Source: Prevotella sp. P5-50 (GTDB lineage: Bacteria > Bacteroidota > Bacteroidia > Bacteroidales > Bacteroidaceae). From it: 64,000 nucleotides of DNA. The position numbers and the translations under genes were made by a program. Below the pieces are notes generated by a model. It was not told where the DNA came from. It saw nothing but the letters and a program-made list of their open reading frames with translations, and made no database searches. Positions 26,452 to 34,059 of the stretch are shown one piece after another. The DNA lies in NCBI RefSeq assembly GCF_002251295.1, contig NZ_NPJA01000033.1, forward strand, positions 62,001 to 126,000, read 5' to 3'. Every line of letters starts with the position of its first letter. The first letter of the stretch is position 1.

Positions 26452-27834
26452 TTATTTTAATGTAACACGTAGGGCACTATGATCGTGATTGAAGTCGCCA
26501 AGTCTGACGGTCATCAGCTGGTTGTCATATTCCTCACGTGCTTCTGCGGCAGGAAGTTCCACACGAACGTAGTTTTTGGTGAATCCATGCATGGCTTTGC
26601 CTCGTGGTGCCTTTTCAAACAGAACTTCGGCTGTAGTGCCAATAAACTGGCGATAGAAATTTTCGGTCTTCTGATCGGAGAGTTCCAACAGTCTTCTACT
26701 ACGCTCACGCTTATCTTGATCGCTGACCACATAGGGAATGGAGAGTGCCGATGTTCCAGGACGCTCTGAATAAGGGAACACGTGAAGCTGGGTAACATCA
26801 AGCGATTGCAGGAATTCAAATGTTTCCTCAAAGCATTCTGGTGTTTCGCCTCTACACCCCACCATAACATCCACACCGATAAAAGCTTCAGGTGTTACTT
26901 CCTTGATGCGATGTATCTTATCGGCAAAGAGTTGACGGTCGTAATGGCGGTGCATCAATTTCAATACCATATCACTTCCACTCTGTAGCGGTATGTGATA
27001 ATGGGGCATGAAAGCACGACTCTGAGCACAATAGTCGATGAGTTCATCGCTCATCAAGTCGGGTTCAAGACTACTGATACGGTAACGTGAGATTCCTTTC
27101 ACTCCATCCAATGCCTTAACCAAATCTACAAAGCTTTCACCGGTAGTCTTTCCAAAGTCTCCGATGTTCACACCAGTCAACACAATTTCCTTGCCGCCTT
27201 CGGCAGCTGCCTGCTCTGCTTGTTCCACCAGAGAGGCGATGGTTGGATTGCGGCTGAAGCCACGTGCGTATGGAATGGTACAATAGGTGCAAAAATAATC
27301 GCAACCATCCTGTACTTTCAAGAAATAGCGAGTGCGATTGCCTCGTGAACAACTGGGTGCAAAACTCTTGATATCTTTGGTTTTCTGCACAAAATAGTGG
27401 CCTTCTCCGGATTTAGTCTTTTCATCCTGCCCATCGGAAACAGAAATATCGGCTCTACCCAACTCTTCACCCCATTTCTCTGAGAGGAACTGGATGAGTT
27501 GCGCCTTCTCGTTAGCACCAAGCACAAGACTTACCCCTTCTATTTCACTCACCGTTTGAGGTTTCAACTGAGCATAACACCCCGTAACGACAACAAAAGC
27601 ACCAGGATTCTGGCGCACCAAACGATGAATTGCCTGACGGCATTTATGGTCGGCAACCTCCGTAACAGAGCATGTATTAATGAGACAGAGGTCTGCCCGT
27701 TCACCTTTCTGTGCTGTTGTCACTCCCATATCATGGAGCATCTTTCCAAAAGTCGATGTTTCAGAAAAGTTCAGTTTACAACCCAAAGTAAAATAGGCGG
27801 CTCGTTTACCTTGAAATGCCGATGTATCAATCAT
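26452..27834 (-). CDS. mtaB: tRNA t6A37 methylthiotransferase MtaB
   Basis: Radical SAM enzyme that converts t6A37 to ms2t6A37 in tRNAs decoding ANN codons. The 460 residues and three domains fit the family. The MTTase N-domain has cysteines in 'TLGCKLNFSE', 'NTCSVTEVADHKC' and 'VTGCYAQ' for the auxiliary cluster. The radical SAM core carries CxxxCxxC in 'GCDYFCTYCTIPYARG'. A C-terminal TRAM domain follows ('TAEVLFEKAPRGKAMHGFT'). It is preceded by an 88-bp tandem array with several promoter copies, and followed by the GT2 gene. Confidence 0.93.
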   Translation of the reverse strand: MIDTSAFQGKRAAYFTLGCKLNFSETSTFGKMLHDMGVTTAQKGERADLCLINTCSVTEVADHKCRQAIHRLVRQNPGAFVVVTGCYAQLKPQTVSEIEGVSLVLGANEKAQLIQFLSEKWGEELGRADISVSDGQDEKTKSGEGHYFVQKTKDIKSFAPSCSRGNRTRYFLKVQDGCDYFCTYCTIPYARGFSRNPTIASLVEQAEQAAAEGGKEIVLTGVNIGDFGKTTGESFVDLVKALDGVKGISRYRISSLEPDLMSDELIDYCAQSRAFMPHYHIPLQSGSDMVLKLMHRHYDRQLFADKIHRIKEVTPEAFIGVDVMVGCRGETPECFEETFEFLQSLDVTQLHVFPYSERPGTSALSIPYVVSDQDKRERSRRLLELSDQKTENFYRQFIGTTAEVLFEKAPRGKAMHGFTKNYVRVELPAAEAREEYDNQLMTVRLGDFNHDHSALRVTLK

Positions 27835-27865
27835 ACCTTATTTATATATATTACGTTTTCTCGTG

Positions 27866-27896
27866 CAAAGGTACGATTAAGTGAGTAGAATACAAA
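27866..27896 (-). promoter_or_regulatory. mtaB promoter copy 1 (proximal)
   Basis: On the minus strand TTTG (27896-27893), 19 bases, TACCTTTG (27873-27866). The -7 box is 31 bases from the mtaB ATG. Confidence 0.7.
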
Positions 27897-27953
27897 AAGA
27901 AAATTAAGTTTTTCTTTTGGATTATCGAACGTGAGTACCTAAGACCGACAGGT

Positions 27954-27984
27954 CAAAGGTACGATTAAGTGAGTAGAATACAAA
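27954..27984 (-). promoter_or_regulatory. mtaB promoter copy 2
   Basis: Identical -33 and -7 boxes and spacing to copy 1, 88 bases further upstream. Confidence 0.6.
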
Positions 27985-28041
27985 AAGAAAATTAAGTTTT
28001 TCTTTTGGATTATCGAACGTGAGTACCTAAGACCGACAGGT

Positions 28042-28072
28042 CAAAGGCACGATTAAGTGAGTAGAATACAAA
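28042..28072 (-). promoter_or_regulatory. mtaB promoter copy 3 (mutated -7)
   Basis: The same arrangement, but the -7 box reads TGCCTTTG, losing the conserved A, so this copy is probably weaker. Confidence 0.45.
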
Positions 28073-28129
28073 AAGAAAATTAAGTTTTTCTTTTGGATTA
28101 TCGAACGTGAGTACCTAAGACCGACAGGT

Positions 28130-28160
28130 CAAAGGTACGGTTAAGTGAGTAGAATACAAA
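28130..28160 (-). promoter_or_regulatory. mtaB promoter copy 4 (distal)
   Basis: TTTG, 19 bases, TACCTTTG retained in the last, partial repeat unit. Confidence 0.55.
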
Positions 28161-28181
28161 AAGAAAATTGAGTTTTTCTTT

Positions 28182-28705
28182 CTACATTCCATTCTCCGGA
28201 CCCTAATTAAGCACTTCCAATAATTACTATACCTATCTTATACCGTCGGGATGAGTTCGGGATGTCTTCGGGAACTCAGTTCCTATAGGCACACAGCCTA
28301 TTTACCACGTCAATCCCAAGTAAGTCATAAGTAAATCCCAAGCAAGTCCCATAACTGACGGACGATAATAGGAACACGATGGGAGAACAAAAGTAAGTAA
28401 GAGAGAGACGCAACCTACACAAAACTGCTAATACAGGGATAGTAAAAAGCGATATAAACGGCGCTTTCTTGGTTGATGATTGCCTAAATTGCCCATAGAA
28501 CGGCAATTTAGAGGCAAATTGGGTAAAAGACAATGTGCTCAAGTAAATGCAAAAAACGGGTTTTTCGCTGTTTTTTAAGAAATGCGCCAAGATTATCCAA
28601 ATTTTAACATTTCGTATATACCTGTATATCAACACTTTGCGAAAAAGTTACAAAACAACACTAAAAAAAGTCTTAAAAAAAAGAACAACGTATTGAAAAA
28701 ATGCC
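28182..28705. other. Intergenic stretch without a supported gene
   Basis: About 520 bases between the mtaB promoter array and the small lipoprotein. It holds short imperfect direct repeats (TCGGGATGAGTTCGGGATG at about 28248, and 'ATCCCAAGTAAGTC'-like units near 28313-28345) and a GGAAC/GTTCC dyad at 28271-28283. A 119-codon minus-strand ORF (28276-28635) has no family features or promoter and is not accepted. Confidence 0.6.
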
Positions 28706-28713
28706 TACCTTTG
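28706..28713 (+). promoter_or_regulatory. -7 box for the small lipoprotein
   Basis: TACCTTTG 52 bases before the ATG; no convincing -33 box. Confidence 0.45.
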
Positions 28714-28765
28714 CAACGTTTTAATAAACAAATGATTGTTTTACAGATTTAAAAAGCAAAGAAAA

Positions 28766-28930
28766 ATGAAAAAATTGGTATTTATGTTCGTAGCTATTGC
28801 AGCTATCTCTTTCGCATCATGTGGTAACAAAGCTCAGACTGCTGAGGTTGACACCGATTCTGTAGCTGCTGTTGACAGCGTTGCTGACAGCACTGCAGTT
28901 GATAGCGTTGCAACTGATAGCGTAAACTAA
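28766..28930 (+). CDS. Tiny lipoprotein with Asp-Ser-Val repeats
   Basis: A 54-residue protein. The signal sequence ends 'ISFASC' (lipobox), leaving a mature chain of only about 35 residues built from repeated DSVA/TDSV units ('VDTDSVAAVDSVADSTAV'), acidic and without cysteine after the lipid site. The start at 28766 fits the lipoprotein signal; an upstream in-frame TTG at 28736 does not. Flanked by its own promoter and a strong terminator, so it is likely a genuine abundant small envelope protein. Similar low-complexity lipoproteins occur in Bacteroidales; function unknown. Confidence 0.75.
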   Translation: MKKLVFMFVAIAAISFASCGNKAQTAEVDTDSVAAVDSVADSTAVDSVATDSVN

Positions 28931-28951
28931 TTCGCTACGAATTGAGAGAAA

Positions 28952-28986
28952 AAGCCGCTAGACGAGAGTCTAGCGGCTTATTTTTT
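28952..28986. terminator. Bidirectional terminator between small lipoprotein and AspT/YidE gene
   Basis: A perfect 12-bp stem AAGCCGCTAGAC / GTCTAGCGGCTT with a 4-base loop. T-rich tails lie in both directions (ATTTTTT on plus, TTTTTCTC on minus), placed between convergent genes. Confidence 0.9.
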
Positions 28987-29036
28987 GTCCTTATGCAACA
29001 AAAGGGAAAAGTTCTACTTCACCTTTCCCCTACGTT

Positions 29037-30698
29037 CTAAACCATAAACATGATAATCACCTGAGCAATTATCACTCTTACAAACATACCGAGAGGATAA
29101 ACCGAAGTATAGGCCACGGCAACATGTTCGCCCTCAATGGTCTCGTTGGCATAACCCAACGCCATGGGGTTTGCCATCGAACCACAGAGCAGACCACATA
29201 TAGTACCGAAATCAAATTTCTTGGCCTTCAGGGCAATAATGCCTATGATAAGAAGTGGAAGCATAGTAAGCAATAGACCAACTCCTACCCACAGTAAACC
29301 TTCAGGACGTATGATGGTTGCAAGGAAATCCTTACCGGCAGCCAGGCCCAGACAGGCCAGATAAAGCGAAAGTCCCAACTTGCGCAACATGAGCGACGCC
29401 GACCGCGTAGTATAACTAATGAAATGTACACGAGGCCCCAAGGCACCTATCAAAATTCCCATAATAATCGGACCACCGGCAATTCCAAGTTTCACAGGAG
29501 TACTCATTCCTGGAATAGAAAACGGAATCATTCCTAAGGCAAGTCCCAACAGTAATCCGAAGAAGATGGCTCCGAGATTAGGTTCGTTGAGCACTTGTAC
29601 TGCGTTACCTAAGAAAGCTTCTGCATGGTCAAGATTATCTGGAGTACCAACCACGGTCACTCGGTCACCATATTGCAAATGGAGAGCATCGGTAGCAAGC
29701 AGTTTGATATCGCCACGCATCACACGACTCACATTAACCCCATAAGTCTGTCGGATATGGAGTGAACCGAGCGTTCTACCATTGAGTTTTACTTGTGTCA
29801 TGACAATTACACGACTCTCCACCGATGAATCTATAGAGTTCCAGTCTATCTGCTCCCTATTCCAGTCTTTCACTACGCGTTTACCAAAGAGAATATCCAT
29901 GGCAGACACCTCATCACGTTTAGTCACCACAAGCACATTATCACCTATTTGTAATTCGGTAGAGGCAATAGGTACTATCACACGGTCTCCACGCCATATG
30001 CGCGAGATAATAAACTGACGGTGTGTCATCTGCGATATTTCAGCAATCGTTTTACACGAAATGGCAGGATTCACCACTTCATACTGCCCAACAAATGTCT
30101 GGTCTTCATCATCTTTATTATGAGGTTGCAAATCTTCCGGTTTGACAAAGAATTTTCGCAACAGAATCATAACAAATATCACACCAACCACACCAAGCGG
30201 ATAGGTCACAGCGCAACCCAGTGCAGCACCGCTATGCGACAGATGGGCATTGGAAAGTGCCTGTTGGGCTGCACCAAGTGCCGGAGTATTGGTGGTAGCA
30301 CCACAGAGGAGTCCGACCATATCAGGTACTGAAATGGGCAATACCAGACATAACGATAGCGCCATGACCGTGCCAAGCGCAATTACTCCCATACTCCATA
30401 TATTGAGTTTCGTACCTTCGTGACGCATCATACCAATAAAGTTGGGACCCACATGCAGTCCTAAGGCATAAACAAATAGCGACAAGCCGAATGTCTCAGC
30501 AAATGTCAGCATTTGTTCGTCAGCAGAAAAATGCAGGCTTCCTGCCACAATACCTATAAAAAACACAAAAGCCATGCCTAGCGAAATGCCTCTGATATGA
30601 ATTTTACCAAGGGCAAGTCCTAAAGAGGTAATGAGCGACAGCACCACTACAGTCTGTACTGCTGAGTGTATAGTAAAAAGACTTTCAATCCATTCCAT
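29037..30698 (-). CDS. AspT/YidE-family putative transporter with two RCK_C domains
   Basis: A 553-residue inner-membrane protein of the aspartate:alanine antiporter superfamily, the same length as E. coli YidE. Two hydrophobic antiporter-duplication domains (about 15-180 and 375-550) flank two cytoplasmic TrkA-C (RCK_C) regulatory domains (about 200-365; 'ISRIWRGDRVIVPIASTELQ', 'VSRVMRGDIKLLATDALHLQ'). The half-site signature 'GLLCGATTNTPALGAAQ' recurs as 'GLLCGSMANPMALGYAN', the inverted-repeat arrangement. The substrate is unknown. It has its own promoter at 30827. Confidence 0.9.
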   Translation of the reverse strand: MEWIESLFTIHSAVQTVVVLSLITSLGLALGKIHIRGISLGMAFVFFIGIVAGSLHFSADEQMLTFAETFGLSLFVYALGLHVGPNFIGMMRHEGTKLNIWSMGVIALGTVMALSLCLVLPISVPDMVGLLCGATTNTPALGAAQQALSNAHLSHSGAALGCAVTYPLGVVGVIFVMILLRKFFVKPEDLQPHNKDDEDQTFVGQYEVVNPAISCKTIAEISQMTHRQFIISRIWRGDRVIVPIASTELQIGDNVLVVTKRDEVSAMDILFGKRVVKDWNREQIDWNSIDSSVESRVIVMTQVKLNGRTLGSLHIRQTYGVNVSRVMRGDIKLLATDALHLQYGDRVTVVGTPDNLDHAEAFLGNAVQVLNEPNLGAIFFGLLLGLALGMIPFSIPGMSTPVKLGIAGGPIIMGILIGALGPRVHFISYTTRSASLMLRKLGLSLYLACLGLAAGKDFLATIIRPEGLLWVGVGLLLTMLPLLIIGIIALKAKKFDFGTICGLLCGSMANPMALGYANETIEGEHVAVAYTSVYPLGMFVRVIIAQVIIMFMV

Positions 30699-30826
30699 TT
30701 TTTGTTGTTCTTTTAACGAGTAGTTTTCTTATTTATTCTCTGTTTCTTGATATTCCATACGCTATTTTCCCCCCATATCTATTCTGCCTCACAATAATCA
30801 AGGCATGGGTGAAAAGAATTCTTATG

Positions 30827-30858
30827 CAAAGATAAACAAAAAGTTTGAATTACTCAAC
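30827..30858 (-). promoter_or_regulatory. Promoter for the AspT/YidE gene
   Basis: Minus strand: GTTG (30858-30855), 20 bases, TATCTTTG (30834-30827), about 130 bases before the ATG. Confidence 0.45.
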
Positions 30859-30910
30859 ATTAAGCCTCAAAATACCAATAAGAACTGGTACGAATGAAAA
30901 AATAAACACA

Positions 30911-30970
30911 AACCCCAAATCGGTCATCAGAAAAAGTTGTCTTGCGAATTCTAACGACCGATTTGGGTTA
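30911..30970 (-). terminator. Terminator after the DUF6057 gene
   Basis: CCCAAATCGGTC (30914-30925) and GACCGATTTGGG (30956-30967) form a perfect 12-bp stem with a 30-base loop. On the minus strand a GTTTGTGTTTATTTTTTC tail follows. Confidence 0.7.
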
Positions 30971-30998
30971 AATTCAATCTAAAACTTCATATTCTCTT

Positions 30999-32435
30999 TT
31001 AAAAGAAATATGCCCAGAAAGAATTAGGGAGCAAGTTGGGAAGTTGCGATTTCTGTCCACTGTTGAGCAATTTCATCACATTCTGAAAAGCATCCTGCGT
31101 CTGCTGACTAATCTTGTAGAGTTGCATCACCTCGGGTTCTGAGGCCGCTACCAACATCAATGCCTGCTCATAATAGGCAGGAATAGGTTCTCCGTGCGCA
31201 TATTGTCGTTCAGCAATAACCTTAAAGGCTGGATAAAACTGATTACCGTCTTTATTGGCCAATAGAGCGCAAAGCAGCACATCTGCATATTTCCGTTCTG
31301 TCGGATAGCGGTCTGCCATAGCTACCATAGCTACCAGAAGATCAGCAGAATAGAATTGATCCAACCGTTGTTCATAGTCGGGCTTAGCATTTTTAATGGC
31401 TTCCAACTGCGGACGACGTTCTTCTGCCCATGACTTCATCACGGTCGAATGACTCAATATATCAAGGTATTTCTTTGCCAACGGATAGTTTTTTATTTCC
31501 AAATTGGTTACTGCCAATCGTCGAAGTACATTAAAACTGGTACCGAAGGTTGATAGTATCTGCTGTTGAAAACTCTGTCTAACAACCTCATTGGGCATAT
31601 TCATCGAACGGAAAAACAGGCTATTGAAATGGCGGCAGAGCGGTTCGTCATGATCTTTGAAGATAAAGTCCTCCGCAGATGTCACGCCATAGAGGAACAT
31701 CTCTTTGTTCAAACGTCCCTTCTCTATCAAAGCCAGTAAGGCAAATCGTCTGGCTATAAAACTCTCTTGTGCAACCCCAGGAGGTGTAAGTTCCAGTATT
31801 TCATCCCATTGCCGGTCTTCTGCAAGACATTCCAACTGACAATAGAACGCATGTATATTGTTGGATTTATCTTTATAACCAAGTTGATAGACCGAAACCA
31901 ATAAGAGCATTAACGTGGCCACCACAGCCACATAACCATTCGAGATAAATGACGGGAAATGGAATATTCTGCGATTTTTTAGTGTTAGGATGAATACTAT
32001 CAAGGCTACGCCCCATGAAACCAATACGGCAGTAAGTGTCTTGTCCAATTCATTATCCCAGAACTGGCTGCCCACAACATAGACCACAGGAATCATGGCT
32101 ATCCACAAGAGTTTACGCGATTCCTTGAAAAGGCGCACCACAACAATAGCTGCAGCCAGAAACACCATGACAGGAAGCAATGCCTGAACAGTAGCACCTA
32201 CTACTGGATAATAATAGAACTGTATCAGCCAGGCTCCAACAACCTTCAACACGTCTCCTGGCATTACCGCACCAAGGAATATCATGTCAGACGAAGAACT
32301 ATAGAAAGTATAATTCTCCATCCATTTCAGGACATAATAAAAATTATTATACCATACGAGCCAAAGGCTTACAAAGAGAGCAAGGGCAGACAAAGCCATT
32401 GCCACAGATGTTGATATTTTGGGAATTTTCATCAT
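30999..32435 (-). CDS. DUF6057 family membrane protein
   Basis: A 478-residue protein. The N-terminal half is hydrophobic with about six predicted membrane helices ('VAMALSALALFVSLWLVWY', 'LLPVMVFLAAAIVVVRLF', 'GYVAVVATLMLLLVSVYQL'). The C-terminal half is soluble, helical and TPR-like ('RRLAVTNLEIKNYPLAKKYL'). This is the DUF6057 pattern; function unknown. It overlaps the PD40 lipoprotein stop by four bases (ATGA), so the two are co-translated and likely act together at the envelope. Confidence 0.8.
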   Translation of the reverse strand: MMKIPKISTSVAMALSALALFVSLWLVWYNNFYYVLKWMENYTFYSSSSDMIFLGAVMPGDVLKVVGAWLIQFYYYPVVGATVQALLPVMVFLAAAIVVVRLFKESRKLLWIAMIPVVYVVGSQFWDNELDKTLTAVLVSWGVALIVFILTLKNRRIFHFPSFISNGYVAVVATLMLLLVSVYQLGYKDKSNNIHAFYCQLECLAEDRQWDEILELTPPGVAQESFIARRFALLALIEKGRLNKEMFLYGVTSAEDFIFKDHDEPLCRHFNSLFFRSMNMPNEVVRQSFQQQILSTFGTSFNVLRRLAVTNLEIKNYPLAKKYLDILSHSTVMKSWAEERRPQLEAIKNAKPDYEQRLDQFYSADLLVAMVAMADRYPTERKYADVLLCALLANKDGNQFYPAFKVIAERQYAHGEPIPAYYEQALMLVAASEPEVMQLYKISQQTQDAFQNVMKLLNSGQKSQLPNLLPNSFWAYFF

Positions 32436-33901
32436 TGTATCAGTTTATCGGGACAACGAAATAGTTCTACTACCTCTTGGGGCATTTCCACCCTGCCATC
32501 CACAAAGTCAGGAATATTATATGATTTCAATCGCAGCGTATTGCTGCGCGGATCTTTCTGTGGCAACAAGAAAGGCTTGTGTGCCTTGCCATTAGCATCG
32601 AGGTAACCGAAATATACACGAGTATAACGACCATCAAGACGCCGGCTGGCAATCATTGCCCATCTGCTATTGGCAGACCACGCATGATAGCTATCTGTCT
32701 GATCCTTTGCATTCCACGCATCCACATCCACAGGTTTACCCGTAGTTAAATCTATCATTTTCAGGTCAGCCTCGTTGTGCCAAATAGGAAATGTGCCATA
32801 GTCCGCCAAAGTAAACAACAGGTATCGACCATCGGGAGAGATTCGTGGGAACGAAGCACTTCCTCCTTCCATACGTGCATTATATAAGGTATCGACCTGT
32901 TCTCCCAACAGTCCTGTTTGACTGTCGAAAGCCACGCGCAGGATAGAATAATGCATCTCCTTGCGCTCATCAGGAAGTTTCTTGGCAGGTGCCGAACAGA
33001 AATAGAGCCACTTACCATCGGGTGACCAAGCAGGGAAGGTCTCCATTCTTTCTTCATTGAGAAAACGATTGTCTGCAGTCACCTGATTCTCTTTAGTATC
33101 ATACAATATCAAGTCTGAGGCACGGTCATAGACTTCTAGTGGCTGACGCCCCTGACCGAAGAAGGTTTGGTTGGTGGTGTTCGATGAAAAAGCGATGTAT
33201 CTGCCTTCGGGATGCCATGCAGGATAGACAGCACCTTTCTGTGGTCCCATTTTCTTTGGATCCACCTTTTTCAGTTGCCCCTGATCAAGAATTATTGTGC
33301 CACCATTCTCTCCACGGGCATGAAACATCATGCGTTTCGCTGAGCGTCGGTCGAAATGATGACAGTTGATGCAAGCACTTGTTGTAGTTTTATTAGATAC
33401 GATCTCGCGCTCACAAAAACTACCAAGCTCACGTTGGTAGATGCCCATGAATTGCCATGCTTCATACCCCGGTTCTATCAGTCGATAGGCAATCCAAGGA
33501 TCAATACTATCCTTTGCCACAGAAATATTAAATGGACGATAACCGATACCATCTGGATGCTTTTCATCCCAGACAGCCACCTCTACCTGCATTTTCCTTC
33601 CAACTGTCTGTTGTAACAGGTGTTTCCAGTCGTCTTCGGGAATATCAATAACTTCGTCGCCATACACAGCCAATAATTCCTTTTCCGCCACAAGGAAACG
33701 CGCCTGAATATGTTCAGCTCCTTCTATCATGAAGTTGAGTGGTGCGATATTTGATGGAATAGTCACATCAGTATAATCGGGAAAAATGCTGGGCAGCGCT
33801 TGGCTTTGTTTTGCAGGTTTACGCATACCGCCACACCCCATTAGGAATAGCAGGAAGCAACAAGCCCCCACCCCAATAATCATTTGTTTTAAATCATTCA
33901 T
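32432..33901 (-). CDS. TolB-like PD40 propeller lipoprotein with a CxxCHH motif
   Basis: A 489-residue lipoprotein (lipobox 'LLFLMGC', Cys23). An N-terminal beta-rich domain is followed by 'TTSACINCHHFD' (Cys177, Cys180, His181), a c-type heme attachment motif. A beta-propeller built of PD40 (TolB/WD40-like) repeats follows: 'YPAWHPEGRYIAFSSN', 'FPAWSPDGKWLYFCS', 'FPRISPDGRYLLFTL'. Related proteins are annotated as cytochrome c biosynthesis or TolB-like in Bacteroides, without proof of role. Coupled to DUF6057 by an ATGA overlap. Heme binding is an inference from the motif. Confidence 0.82.
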   Translation of the reverse strand: MNDLKQMIIGVGACCFLLFLMGCGGMRKPAKQSQALPSIFPDYTDVTIPSNIAPLNFMIEGAEHIQARFLVAEKELLAVYGDEVIDIPEDDWKHLLQQTVGRKMQVEVAVWDEKHPDGIGYRPFNISVAKDSIDPWIAYRLIEPGYEAWQFMGIYQRELGSFCEREIVSNKTTTSACINCHHFDRRSAKRMMFHARGENGGTIILDQGQLKKVDPKKMGPQKGAVYPAWHPEGRYIAFSSNTTNQTFFGQGRQPLEVYDRASDLILYDTKENQVTADNRFLNEERMETFPAWSPDGKWLYFCSAPAKKLPDERKEMHYSILRVAFDSQTGLLGEQVDTLYNARMEGGSASFPRISPDGRYLLFTLADYGTFPIWHNEADLKMIDLTTGKPVDVDAWNAKDQTDSYHAWSANSRWAMIASRRLDGRYTRVYFGYLDANGKAHKPFLLPQKDPRSNTLRLKSYNIPDFVDGRVEMPQEVVELFRCPDKLIQ

Positions 33902-33922
33902 CTATCCATAGTTTTAGACATG

Positions 33923-33930
33923 CAAAGATA
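33923..33930 (-). promoter_or_regulatory. -7 box for the PD40-DUF6057 operon
   Basis: The minus strand reads TATCTTTG 22 bases before the ATG at 33901. No -33 TTTG is seen. Confidence 0.45.
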
Positions 33931-33983
33931 CTCAATTTTTGTCAGATAAGAGCATCTTTACACCATAAAAGTAGATAAACAAA

Positions 33984-34012
33984 CGAGGACCGTGTCAGAG
34001 ACACAGTCCTCG
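33984..34012 (-). terminator. Terminator of the xylan-utilisation operon
   Basis: CGAGGAC-GTGTC pairs with GACAC-GTCCTCG around a 3-base loop (one internal mismatch). On the minus strand it is followed by TTTGTTTATC. It ends the six-gene xus transcript. Confidence 0.8.
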
Positions 34013-34059
34013 TGCCGGATAAACACGTTATCCTTGAAGTATTAATAAAAACTAGTTTC

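Larger units (their letters stand above)
27866..28181. repeat. 88-bp tandem array, 3.6 copies, each carrying a promoter toward mtaB
   Basis: Copies begin at exactly 27866, 27954, 28042 and 28130 (the last ends at about 28181). They are near-identical; observed changes are GGTA to GGCA in copy 3 and single substitutions in copy 4. Each unit holds, on the minus strand, TTTG, 19 bases, TACCTTTG. The array therefore multiplies the mtaB promoter. Confidence 0.95.

Noticed and set aside
27866..28181. 88-bp array considered as a CRISPR or insertion sequence
   Set aside because: Whole units are near-identical end to end, with no spacer, transposase or terminal repeats; promoter duplication explains it better.
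28276..28635. 119-codon minus-strand ORF upstream of the mtaB promoter array
   Set aside because: No promoter, no domain, unusual composition; it crosses short intergenic repeats.
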